DNA of 64,000 bases from Lacipirellula parvula. Its GTDB lineage: Bacteria; Planctomycetota; Planctomycetia; Pirellulales; Lacipirellulaceae. A program made the translations under genes and the position numbers. Below, piece by piece: positions 8,747 through 17,346 of the stretch (position 1 is the stretch's first letter; every line of letters begins with the position of its first letter). The stretch spans positions 4,074,501-4,138,500 of the forward strand of contig NZ_AP021861.1 in assembly GCF_009177095.1 (NCBI RefSeq), in the 5' to 3' direction. The notes beneath the pieces were generated by a model. That model had not been told where the DNA came from. It made no database searches and saw only the letters and a list, made by a program, of their open reading frames with translations.

Positions 8747-9652
8747 CTAGGCGGCCATCCCCATCGCACGACGCGGCGGTAGTTCGATCGTGAACGCGGC
8801 GCCACCCTCAGGGCAGTTCATCGCGGTGACGCGGCCGCCGTGGGCCTCGACGATGCGATTGACGATCGAGAGACCCAGGCCAGTGCCGGTCGCCTTGGTC
8901 GTGAAGAACGGGTCGAAAATTTTCCCCTGATTGTCTTCGGGGAGCCCCGGCCCGCTGTCGGCGATTTCGAGTTCTAACCCGCCGCGACGCAAGTACGAGG
9001 TGACTACGAGATCACCGCCGCGCGGCATCGCATCGACTGAGTTGAGCACCAAATTGAGAATCGCCCGCCGCATCATCTCGCGATCGGCCGTGACCAAGGT
9101 ATTCGGCGGCACGTCGACGGAAGTTTCAATCCGCTGGGCGTCGAGCTGCGGCGCCAGGGAATCGAGCACCTCTTCCACCAAATCTTGCAAGATGAAGGAG
9201 CGCCACTGCGGTTCGCGATGGGCGGTGAAACTGAGGAGATCGTTCACGGTTGAATCCAGGGCCGTAAACCCTGCCTCCACTTTGGCCAATACATCGAGGC
9301 TGCCGGAGTCGTCCGACAACCTTCTTCTGAGCAAACTCATGTACAAGTTCACGGGTACTAAGCTGTTGCGCACCTCGTGAGCGACGTGCGACGCCATCCG
9401 GCCCAAGTCGGCCAGCCTCGTCTGCCGTGCGAGCTCTTGATCTTTCTTCGCCAACTCGTCGGTCAGCCGCGCGACTTCGCCTTGTAGCGTTTCGTGGGTT
9501 TGCTGCAACCTCAACGTGGCGTCGTTCCACGCTTCGAGGATTACGGCGAGACTTGGCTCTTCGGCGGATTCGGCGGCATTGTTGCTAGGCGAATCGTAGC
9601 GAGCGGAGTCGTCCGGCTCGTCGTCTTCGATGTGGAGTTTTAGGTTTGTCAT
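8747..9652 (-). CDS. Soluble sensor histidine kinase, partner of the sigma-54 regulator
   Basis: A 301-residue kinase without membrane segments. A coiled coil (about 42-78) leads into the HisKA domain with H92 in the [13 protein letters not shown]-box, then HATPase_c with N-box [11 protein letters not shown]1 DSGPGL and G2 TGLGLSIV. Acidic, low-complexity residues 8-32 form the N-terminus. There is no recognisable PAS domain. Its stop is one base from the regulator start, so the pair is translationally coupled. FlrB and FleS are similarly soluble and monitor flagellar assembly from the cytoplasm; that role here is inferred. Confidence 0.88.
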   Translation of the reverse strand: MTNLKLHIEDDEPDDSARYDSPSNNAAESAEEPSLAVILEAWNDATLRLQQTHETLQGEVARLTDELAKKDQELARQTRLADLGRMASHVAHEVRNSLVPVNLYMSLLRRRLSDDSGSLDVLAKVEAGFTALDSTVNDLLSFTAHREPQWRSFILQDLVEEVLDSLAPQLDAQRIETSVDVPPNTLVTADREMMRRAILNLVLNSVDAMPRGGDLVVTSYLRRGGLELEIADSGPGLPEDNQGKIFDPFFTTKATGTGLGLSIVNRIVEAHGGRVTAMNCPEGGAAFTIELPPRRAMGMAA

Positions 9653-9678
9653 CGTTGGGCTTCGGCTTTTTTTGAGCT

Positions 9679-9707
9679 GCTCCGGCCGGTCGTTGACCGG
9701 CGGCTAC
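9679..9707 (+). repeat. A-family palindrome (forward, CGGTC stem)
   Basis: GCTCCGGC and GCGGCTAC arms flank the hairpin CGGTC GTT GACCG. It lies in the gap between the FlgN-like gene and the kinase. It is one of 18 A-family copies in the window. Confidence 0.85.
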
Positions 9708-9722
9708 CTGGGGCGTGTTTTT

Positions 9723-10142
9723 TCAGCGAGATTGGGCTTGGTAGGCGTCGCGGACGCGGCTTCCTGTCGCGGCGGTTCGCAGTTGCGCGGCGACGAGGTC
9801 GCGGCGTTCGACCATTTGCTGTTCGCCGGCTTGTTCCATCGCCATCACTTCTTGAATCAGTATGCGGCATGCCTCGGCGTCGGCCGCGCAACGGGCGCGG
9901 GCCTCGCTCGATTCCCACTGCCGGCTCTCCGGGGCTTCCGCATGAAACGGTTGCAGTTGCTGCTCGATCGCCTGCAATGCGACGATCAGCTGCTGCTTGG
10001 CCGCTACCAGCCGCAGCAAGTCGGCCATTTCGCCAGCGGCGATCATTTGCATCTGCCGCGTCCCCAACTCGCGCAACTGCGTTAAGCATTTGCGACGCTT
10101 GGAGACCAAGTCGGCCAGCAGTTTTGTGGAATTGTTATGCAT
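9723..10142 (-). CDS. FlgN-like flagellar chaperone (probable)
   Basis: A 139-residue, almost wholly helical protein with heptad-rich stretches and no membrane segment. Size, predicted long antiparallel helices and location at the head of the flagellar kinase/regulator genes fit the FlgN family, which escorts hook-associated proteins to the export gate. Sequence signatures of FlgN are weak, so another coiled-coil export chaperone is possible. It lies 70 bp ahead of the kinase; the gap holds an A-family palindrome. Confidence 0.55.
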   Translation of the reverse strand: MHNNSTKLLADLVSKRRKCLTQLRELGTRQMQMIAAGEMADLLRLVAAKQQLIVALQAIEQQLQPFHAEAPESRQWESSEARARCAADAEACRILIQEVMAMEQAGEQQMVERRDLVAAQLRTAATGSRVRDAYQAQSR

Positions 10143-10179
10143 TGCAGCACGTCGACCGCTTAACGGTTTTTCTGTCGTT

Positions 10180-10249
10180 TGTCAGTGGTCCGTAGTCAGT
10201 TGTCAGTTGCGAAAGACCAGCAACTGACAACTGACCACGGACAACTGAC
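10180..10249. repeat. Inverted heptamer array (CAGTTGT type)
   Basis: The left arm (10180-10210) repeats a 7-bp unit close to GTCAGTT. The right arm (10220-10249) carries the complement (CTGACAA, CTGACCA, CGGACAA, CTGAC). The arms can pair, leaving a loop of about 9 nt. The same heptamer type recurs at 20824, 27839, 29869, 30414 and 41070. Confidence 0.85.
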
Positions 10250-10254
10250 GCCCC

Positions 10255-12681
10255 CTACCACAGACTCATCTGGTTCAACAAATATTCCCACTGCGTTCGC
10301 GTGAAGTTGGTTGCCGTGCGGAAGTCGGTCGTCGGCGGCATCTCTTTCAATACGAGCTTCGCCTGGTCAAGCGTCACGCGGGCTTTCACAGGTTGATCGA
10401 GCCGACGCCAGCACGCCGCCGCTTGGAGAAAGCTCTCCATCGCGATCGGGTCGCTTTGGTACGAAGTGATCACGTTGCCGTACGCCTTCAGTGCTTCCTC
10501 GAATCGCCGCAACTCGAACAATACCGAGCCTTGCAGCATGTAGCAGTTTCGCAACAGCGTCTGCTGCATCGGGTCGCTCGCGTCGCCGCCGCCGAGGGTG
10601 AGCGTTCGCTGCACGTTCAGATAGTTTTCGTGCGCCTTGATCAGCAGTTCGGTCATCTGCGTCCTGGCGTTCAGTCGCTCATTTTCCGTCTTCGACTCCG
10701 CCAACCGCTTCGCCGGCTCTTCGGCCGCGGCGTGGTATGCGCGGCCGATCGTGTAGCGCGCGAGCAGCGTCTCCTTCGAGTCGGGATAGCGTTTCACGGC
10801 TTCGTCGAGACGCTTGATCGATTCGTCGTAGCGCTTTTGCTGGTAGAGCAGCGTGCCCAATTCGAATAGCGAGTCGCGCCACTCGGGGCTCGCTGGCGTG
10901 AGCACGTCCTCCACAAGGTTAGTCACCAGCATCTTTTCAGCTTCGGCAGGCTTGTCGAGCTTCTCGTAAGCCCGCGCCGCCTCCAGACGAGCCTGGTAGG
11001 CGACCGGGTCGAGCGGATACATCTCGACGCATTCGCTGAGCGCTTCGACGGCCAAGTCGAACTTCCGCGCCGCCAGTTCCGATTGCCCCAGCCGCAGCAA
11101 CGCCAGTGGATTGCGACGACGCGACTCGTGATGGAGGTACTCCGCGTAGACCCGTGCCGCATTCGTGTAGCTTTGGCCGTTGAAGTAACTCTCGGCCGCG
11201 TTCCACAAATCATCGACGAATTGCCGCGAGGCGAACCGCAACCGAGCCAGCGCTTCGTACGCGCGGCCGGCCTCGCGGAGTTGCTTGCGGCCTTCTTGCC
11301 GCAGCGTTTCTGTGCCGAGCGGATCTGCCGCCGCTTGCTCAAGTTGCCGCTGGCCCCACTGATCGTGCGTGCGGGCCCGCATTTCGGTCGTCAGCGTTTC
11401 GCCGAACACGGCGTGGAACAAATCGACCAGCGTCAGCGCCTCGGAGTAGAGCCGCTGCTCGATGCACTGATCGAACGCTTCTTTCATCCGGTCGCGGAGG
11501 TCTTCGAGCGGCAGCAGCGAATCGTCGTACCCCTCTTGAGAGTCGATTGCGTGGAGGACGAGCTTGTAATCGACGAGCGCCTTTTCCAGGCGACCGTTGC
11601 GGCGGTGGTAGTCGGCCGCGGCGAGCGCCGCCGTCAGTCCGGCTGCGGTGTCGGGGTAAACTTTGGCGACCTTCGCATACTCGGCTGCGGCGGCGTCGTG
11701 CTCGTTGCTGAGTTCGAAGTAGCGGGCGATCCAGAGCGCCGCCTGCCGCGTGGGCACGTCGTGGCTCACATCAAGCTGCGGCACTTGTTGCAGCTGCCGC
11801 TGGGCTCGCTGCAGCAAATCATTGCGATCTTGCGAAGCGACGGGAAGATCTTCGGCGTCGTCTAAGTCGATGCGAGCGAGCGTCAGCACGCGATTCGCCT
11901 CTTCGACGCCGTTGGCTTTGAGTTTCTGCAGCAGTTCACGCGCCGCGGAGCGACGGCCGAGCCGTAACATCGCCTCGGCGCTCACGAGCGTCGCATGCTG
12001 GCGCTTCTCGTCGCTAAGTTTTGGATCGGCGAGAACCTGCTCATTGTGGCGGAGAGCTGCAGGAAAGTCAGGCTCTTTACCGTCCAGGTGCGCGGTGACC
12101 AACAATGCGTGGATCTCGACGGTCGGCTGCTTCGGATCAAGCAGCGATTCCTCCAAGATGCGAACGGCGTCTTTCGTTTGGCCGCTGCGGACGAGGCTGC
12201 GTCCCAATAAGAAGTTCGCCTGGCCGTGGCGAGATTCGTCGAGGTCAAGTTTCAACGCCTTTTTCAAATAGCGCGCGGCAATCTCGTGCATCGCACGGCG
12301 ACGGCTCGCGGCCGCTTCGAGGTCGGCCTCGTTCGCCTTCACGACGCCGAGCACGAAGAGAGCTGACGCGAGTTGCCGCGGACTGGCCGGCTGTTGCTGC
12401 ATTCGGCCGATCATCGACTTCGCGTCGGCATACTTGCCTTCGTCGAGCGATTTGAGCGCGAGCTGCACGTAGTCGCGTTCGACGACTTCCTCGGCCCACT
12501 GCTCGAACAGACTAAACGCCGCGACGGAGCCGCCGAGCAACGTGAAGATCGTGAGCGCGGCGATCGCCTTTCGCAACTTCGAACCGGTCGCCCAGTGAAG
12601 CATGCGCGTGAGCCGACCTTCCGACGAGGCATGCTCATCGGCCGGCGGCGGCGTTGCGGCGTGTCCGTGCGGGGCTTCCAT
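10255..12681 (-). CDS. Membrane-anchored TPR-repeat protein
   Basis: An 808-residue protein. A basic N-terminus is followed by one membrane helix (about 38-60, AIAALTIFTLLGGSVAAF). The rest, probably outside the cytoplasm, consists of helical repeats with TPR spacing, for example near 70-110, 180-215, 590-630 and 735-765 (YGNVITSYQSDPIA). No enzyme domain is visible. TPR arrays are protein-interaction scaffolds, and similar single-pass TPR proteins are common in planctomycetes. A flagellar or envelope role is suggested only by proximity to the flagellar genes. It is separated from the FlgN-like gene by a heptamer array. Confidence 0.75.
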   Translation of the reverse strand: MEAPHGHAATPPPADEHASSEGRLTRMLHWATGSKLRKAIAALTIFTLLGGSVAAFSLFEQWAEEVVERDYVQLALKSLDEGKYADAKSMIGRMQQQPASPRQLASALFVLGVVKANEADLEAAASRRRAMHEIAARYLKKALKLDLDESRHGQANFLLGRSLVRSGQTKDAVRILEESLLDPKQPTVEIHALLVTAHLDGKEPDFPAALRHNEQVLADPKLSDEKRQHATLVSAEAMLRLGRRSAARELLQKLKANGVEEANRVLTLARIDLDDAEDLPVASQDRNDLLQRAQRQLQQVPQLDVSHDVPTRQAALWIARYFELSNEHDAAAAEYAKVAKVYPDTAAGLTAALAAADYHRRNGRLEKALVDYKLVLHAIDSQEGYDDSLLPLEDLRDRMKEAFDQCIEQRLYSEALTLVDLFHAVFGETLTTEMRARTHDQWGQRQLEQAAADPLGTETLRQEGRKQLREAGRAYEALARLRFASRQFVDDLWNAAESYFNGQSYTNAARVYAEYLHHESRRRNPLALLRLGQSELAARKFDLAVEALSECVEMYPLDPVAYQARLEAARAYEKLDKPAEAEKMLVTNLVEDVLTPASPEWRDSLFELGTLLYQQKRYDESIKRLDEAVKRYPDSKETLLARYTIGRAYHAAAEEPAKRLAESKTENERLNARTQMTELLIKAHENYLNVQRTLTLGGGDASDPMQQTLLRNCYMLQGSVLFELRRFEEALKAYGNVITSYQSDPIAMESFLQAAACWRRLDQPVKARVTLDQAKLVLKEMPPTTDFRTATNFTRTQWEYLLNQMSLW

Positions 12682-12887
12682 GCCAGGCTCGTGACGTGAG
12701 CGCGAAGGCGTCGCAGCGCGCAGCAGCGACGGTCCTTCGGCGAAACTTGAACGAAAATGCCGAGGGCTTGTACAGAAATCGTCGAATCGCTGTCAACCGA
12801 CGTTCCGCTAGCAACGATTTCCGCTCACGCTGCGGAGCGGGATGATCCGATCCGAATTTGAGGGGCCCGACGGAAAGGAGGTTGTCG

Positions 12888-13871
12888 ATGCGCACCACCA
12901 TCATCACTCGCCGCGAAGCGCTGCTGGCATCGCTAGCGGCGGCTAGCGCCTTGCCTTGCGCACGGGCTCTCAGCCAAGAGCTGCTGCCGCCCGCCAACGC
13001 GGCTGCCTCGACTCGGCTCCTCTTCTACAACACCCACTTGCTGCCGACGATCGCCCAGAAAGTGGCTGGCCACCGCGGGCAGGACGACTATCGCACCGCG
13101 GCAATCGCCGCGAAGCTTTATCGCTACGACCTCGTCGGCCTGTGCGAAGTGTTTGAATCGCGCCGCCGCAAGGAAATCATCGAGGTCGTGCAGAGGGACT
13201 CGCGTGACGCCTTTCAGGTGATCGAGCAGCCGAAGCCGTGGGGCCGGCACCTGATCGGCAGCGGCCTAATGCTGCTGTCACGCTACCCGATCATTGGCGA
13301 GCCCCACTTCATCACCTATCGCCATGCGTCGCGCGTGGTGACGAACGGCTGGAAGGCCGACGGATTCGCAGCGAAAGGAGCGATTCACGCCCAACTGCGG
13401 GTGCGCGAGCAGCCGACCGCGCAGATCGACTGCTTTCTCACGCACCTGGAGAGCGTCTCGGCGAAGGCCCGCGGCGAACAGATTGCGGAACTGGCTACCT
13501 TCATTGCCAAGCACGCTAGCCCTGAACGGCCTGCAATTCTCATCGGCGACCTGAACGTCGCCGCCGACGCTCCCGGGATTCCGGCCGCAGAAGACTCGGA
13601 GTATCGACTGCTGACAAGCAAGCTTGCGTTTGGCGAACACCGCTTCGTCGACCTCTGGCCGGCGTTCCACGATACTACTGGCGGAACGAGCGACGCCCTC
13701 GCAAAGGAGCATTGCCGCCGCATCGATTATGCGTTCATCTCGCCGCCGCAACCGGTCGGGCTGACGCTTGAACCCACGGCGATTCGCGTCGAACCGTTTC
13801 TCGATGCGAAGGTTGAGCAGGGGTCGCTCTCCGACCACGCGGCCCTGGAATGCAACTTCGTGTTGCGCTAG
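12888..13871 (+). CDS. Tat-exported endonuclease/exonuclease/phosphatase-family protein
   Basis: A 327-residue protein of the EEP fold (DNase I, sphingomyelinase and phosphatase relatives). The N-terminus has a twin-arginine signal (TITRREALLASLAAASALP), so export is likely. Catalytic landmarks are CEVFE (metal-binding Glu), GDLNV and the terminal SDHAALE. The start at 12888 is chosen because AAGGAGGT (12875-12882) sits five bases before it; the frame stays open upstream to 12858 without such a site. The substrate cannot be deduced; a phosphodiesterase acting on lipids or nucleic acids is most plausible. It is transcribed away from the TPR gene. Confidence 0.82.
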   Translation: MRTTIITRREALLASLAAASALPCARALSQELLPPANAAASTRLLFYNTHLLPTIAQKVAGHRGQDDYRTAAIAAKLYRYDLVGLCEVFESRRRKEIIEVVQRDSRDAFQVIEQPKPWGRHLIGSGLMLLSRYPIIGEPHFITYRHASRVVTNGWKADGFAAKGAIHAQLRVREQPTAQIDCFLTHLESVSAKARGEQIAELATFIAKHASPERPAILIGDLNVAADAPGIPAAEDSEYRLLTSKLAFGEHRFVDLWPAFHDTTGGTSDALAKEHCRRIDYAFISPPQPVGLTLEPTAIRVEPFLDAKVEQGSLSDHAALECNFVLR

Positions 13872-13877
13872 CAGCAG

Positions 13878-13928
13878 TAGCCGCGGCTCAACGAGTTGTT
13901 TGTCGCGAGTACGCGAGCCGCCGGAGCG
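13878..13928 (-). repeat. A-family palindrome with an enlarged loop
   Basis: Standard A-family arms (TAGCCGC and GCCGGAGCG) are present, but the 3-nt loop is replaced by about 25 nt ending in TTTGTCGCGAGTACGC. The same enlarged form recurs at 16275-16324. It is inverted relative to the copy at 14032-14062. Confidence 0.75.
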
Positions 13929-14031
13929 GTTCACGACAGGCATTGCGACTCATCAACAGCGCTATTGGCAATGTTACAAGAACGCTGCGAGCGACTGGCT
14001 CTGCAATCGATCTGGCGGCTCCAACGCACAC

Positions 14032-14062
14032 CGCTCCGGCGGGGGCGTTGCCCCGCGGCTAC
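14032..14062 (+). repeat. A-family palindrome (forward, GGGGC stem)
   Basis: CGCTCCGGC and GCGGCTAC arms flank the stem GGGGC GTT GCCCC, a fourth self-complementary stem variant. It forms an inverted pair with 13878-13928 just past the end of the esterase gene. Confidence 0.8.
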
Positions 14063-14064
14063 CC

Positions 14065-14832
14065 TTAGGAAACCTTGGCGCCGGCGGTGGAAATCCGCTC
14101 CATGATCCAGCGGTCCATGTCTGCCAGCATCGCGGTGGTCAGTTCGTCGTCGCCGGGATACTGCCGCAGCGCGAGCGAGAAGCCGGCCGAGTGGAGCAAC
14201 CGCAAATCGCTCACGACTTCCGCTTGTGGATAGACGTCGCTGTCGCGGCAGCTAGCAAGCAAGATCGGCAGGCCGCGAGCTTCCTTGACGCGATTCAGCG
14301 GGGCGTTGCTGCGAGGCATGGCGCCGCCGATCGAGATCACGCCGGCGAATTGCTCTGGATAGCGGAGAGCCAACCGCAGTGCCATTGTGCCGCCGCTACC
14401 CTGGCCGGCGATGAAGACGCGATTCGAGTGGACATTGAAGCGACGCTTGGCGGCTTCGATGCATTCGGTAACGCGTTCGGCGGCTTCACAAGTCGAATCC
14501 GCACAATGTTCCCAGGTGTGACCGTGGCGACCGGTGTCGGCGCCAACGCCGCGAGCCGCTGCGGCGACGTAGTTACGCACGCTCACATGCGGCATCAACT
14601 GGCGCAGTTCACGCTCGCTGCCGCCGTCGTCGTGCAGCCAGATGAGCAACGGGTAAGCGTAGCCGCGCTCGTAATGGAGCGGGGCGAACAACGCATAATG
14701 GGGAGCCGCTGCACGATCGCGTCGCCGCGGGGCGACCTTGGTCGACGTGCTGGGCTGATTGAAGTTGAGGTGGGTCTCGAACGGAGAGGAAAGCTGAAAA
14801 CTCGACGCCTTGGAGGTTTGCAGGCGATTCAT
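14065..14832 (-). CDS. Phospholipase/carboxylesterase-like alpha/beta hydrolase
   Basis: A 255-residue alpha/beta hydrolase. The LLIWLHDDGG segment (about 62-71) is the oxyanion-loop strand, and the nucleophile elbow is GQGSGG with Ser near 146 of the chosen product. PILLASCRDSDVYP matches the strand that carries the catalytic Asp. The C-terminal catalytic His is not obvious (expected near DDELTT), so activity is uncertain. The start at 14832 (MNRLQTS) is preferred over an upstream Arg-rich extension to 14901. The protein resembles LpqC/phospholipase-type esterases, and the substrate is unknown. Confidence 0.68.
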   Translation of the reverse strand: MNRLQTSKASSFQLSSPFETHLNFNQPSTSTKVAPRRRDRAAAPHYALFAPLHYERGYAYPLLIWLHDDGGSERELRQLMPHVSVRNYVAAAARGVGADTGRHGHTWEHCADSTCEAAERVTECIEAAKRRFNVHSNRVFIAGQGSGGTMALRLALRYPEQFAGVISIGGAMPRSNAPLNRVKEARGLPILLASCRDSDVYPQAEVVSDLRLLHSAGFSLALRQYPGDDELTTAMLADMDRWIMERISTAGAKVS

Positions 14833-15211
14833 AAATCTCTGTCGTCGGGGTCTGGCTGGGACCGTATCGCGGCGAGGTTCCGATGAACGTCGCGGCCACA
14901 CGACCAGGGTTTGTAAACGACCGGGCGGCGCGTGTCAATTCCGCCAATATCCGGCCAACGGCAAACCACGCGTGCTAGCGTGATTGATTCGGACTCGCGC
15001 GAATAGTTACTCGCACCGATGTGGTGCGAACAGACCATTCGCCATTCGAAGTCGAATCCTTCGACAGATAAATTCGACCTGAGAATCCTGGCCATTTTTG
15101 GCCGGGAAGGTAGATCATTCCGAGCGCAGCGAGGAATCTAGCGAGCCAGCTCAAGACGCTAAATTCTTCGCTACGCTCGGAAATGACAACCGTGTCGTTG
15201 CAACCGCGCGA
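14833..15211. other. Gene-free stretch with small palindromes
   Basis: No credible gene was seen. TCGCACC and GGTGCGA form a 7-bp hairpin near 15015-15033. A larger inverted pair (TCATTCCGAGCG, then GAGGAAT; complement near 15165-15187) occupies 15114-15187, just beyond the end of mdh. The latter resembles widespread dispersed 'TCATTCCGAGCG' repeats of bacteria. Confidence 0.6.
15114..15187. repeat. Inverted repeat of the TCATTCCGAGCG type
   Basis: The left arm is TCATTCCGAGCGCAGCGAGG and the right arm is its imperfect complement (TTCTTCGCTACGCTCGGAAA, then TGA). Each arm also contains a small hairpin (CGAGCGCAGCGAG-like). It lies 3' of mdh on the minus strand with no U-tract. Confidence 0.7.
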
Positions 15212-16249
<1,038 letters not shown>

Positions 16250-16274
16250 TTAGCCGCAAGGGGGCGAGGCGGGG

Positions 16275-16473
16275 AGCCGCGGGGCAACAAATTTTTTGTC
16301 GCGAGTACGCGAGCCGCCGGAGCGGAGATAAGTCGAATGCTGAAGGATGAATGCGGAATGCAGAGCTGGGAATTTGGGCGTAACTTCGCCGCGAAAAATG
16401 CTCCTTCAGCATTCCTCCTTCAGCATTCAGCATTTCCGGTCTCCGCTCCGGCCGGTCGTTGACCGGCGGCTAC
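16275..16473. repeat. Composite repeat: reverse A palindrome, heptamer array, forward A palindrome
   Basis: A reverse A-family copy with enlarged loop (16275-16324) and a forward copy (16444-16473, CGGTC stem) enclose an inverted heptamer array (16335-16438). The array units resemble GAATGCT/GAAGGAT on one side and their complement AGCATTC/CTCCTTC on the other. The same architecture, with other heptamers, occurs at 29783, 30366 and 52254. Confidence 0.85.
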
Positions 16474-16481
16474 TTGCGCGG

Positions 16482-17000
16482 CTACCGGCGGAGGGGCTGC
16501 TCGAGCAGGGCGTAGCGCTGGAGGGCCGCTTGCAGCGAGTGGGCCAGGGCGGGGGCTTCTTGCCAGCCGGTGAGGCGGCCTAGCGACGATCCGGCCGGCG
16601 AAATGATCTCCAGCGTCGGGTAGCCGGCCAGCTGGAGCCGCTGGCAAAGCTGCGGCTCCTCGTCGGCGTCAACCAGCACGCAAATAAATTGCGTTGCCAG
16701 CTGGGCGACCGCTGGGTCGGTGAAGGTCGTCCCCTCCATCTTCCGGCAATAGGTGCACCAGTGGGCCGTGAAGAAAACGAGGCACGGCTTGCCCCGCTCC
16801 GCCGCCACTCGGCGACCCAGACCCCAACCCTTCACGAAGGTGATGGCCCCGCGCTGCGTCAGCATGCTGGCATCGAGCTGGATCGGCGCGGGCGCCGATT
16901 CGCCGCCGCTGCCGGAGCCGCCGATCGTTTCGATGCATCCCGCCGAGGTGCAAAGAATCGCCGCGGCCAGCCACCAGTGCGAACGTTGGGAACGAATCAC
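16482..17000 (-). CDS. Thioredoxin-fold lipoprotein
   Basis: A 172-residue protein. The N-terminal signal ends in a lipobox (TSAGC, Cys22), indicating lipid anchoring. The thioredoxin-like domain (about 50-160) has the active site WCTYC (Cys82 and Cys85) after a FFTAHW strand, and cis-Pro in AGYPTLEII. This is the pattern of periplasmic thiol oxidoreductases (thioredoxin_7/DsbD-gamma-like). It starts with GTG; the stop TAG belongs to a TAGCCGCG sequence resembling an A-family end. Divergent from flhA. Confidence 0.8.
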   Translation of the reverse strand: MIRSQRSHWWLAAAILCTSAGCIETIGGSGSGGESAPAPIQLDASMLTQRGAITFVKGWGLGRRVAAERGKPCLVFFTAHWCTYCRKMEGTTFTDPAVAQLATQFICVLVDADEEPQLCQRLQLAGYPTLEIISPAGSSLGRLTGWQEAPALAHSLQAALQRYALLEQPLRR

Positions 17001-17164
17001 AGCGTGCGGGATCCACGGGGCAGGGGAGGGGGTGATAGCAACGTGTATCGCCCTGGCGGGGTGGCGGGCATCAGCGCGGTGCTGGTCGTTCGTTTTGTGA
17101 CGTGATGGGTGGCGTTGGGGTTTTGCTGATTGATATATGTTCGCGCGACGACGGTTGGCCGGAA

Positions 17165-17193
17165 TGCCGCGACCGCCGGTCGCGGCTTTTTTT
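17165..17193 (+). repeat. E-family hairpin with T-run (terminator-like)
   Basis: CCGCGACC, GCC loop, GGTCGCGG, then seven T. Structurally it is an intrinsic terminator for plus-strand transcripts, yet no plus-strand gene ends nearby. The same hairpin is repeated at 22321-22387 and 23296-23321, so it may be a repeat that happens to be terminator-like. Confidence 0.6.
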
Positions 17194-17202
17194 GGGGAGA
17201 TT

Positions 17203-17218
17203 GGGCAATGCGGTTGCA
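17203..17218 (+). promoter_or_regulatory. Candidate sigma-54 promoter for flhA
   Basis: GGGCAATGCGGTTGCA has the invariant GG and GC exactly 10 bp apart and a perfect TTGCA -12 element. The -24 element matches less well (GGCA, then AT instead of CG). The predicted start is near 17229, about 118 nt before flhA. Support comes from the sigma-54 activator in the same flagellar region. Confidence 0.5.
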
Positions 17219-17346
17219 GTCGCGCGGAACATTAACGTTTCTCAACGATCTGGACAGTTTCTGCACAGATTTCTACTCTCCGCCCCGCGACATCGCTGTG
17301 CCAGCATGGTCGCGACTCACACTCTGCGCGAAACGTAACCCCACGC

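Larger units (their letters stand above)
17001..17346. other. Divergent intergenic region upstream of flhA
   Basis: No gene was seen. It holds an E-family hairpin followed by seven T (17165-17193) and a candidate sigma-54 site (17203-17218). The remaining sequence up to flhA has no further clear element. Confidence 0.6.

Noticed and set aside
10143-10162. Sigma-54-like GG-N10-GC next to the FlgN-like start
   Set aside because: The -24 block does not match and the predicted start would fall inside the coding sequence.
17251-17266. TGGACAGTTTCTGCAC as a sigma-54 site for flhA
   Set aside because: Spacing between GG and GC is nine bases rather than ten; the site at 17203 fits better.
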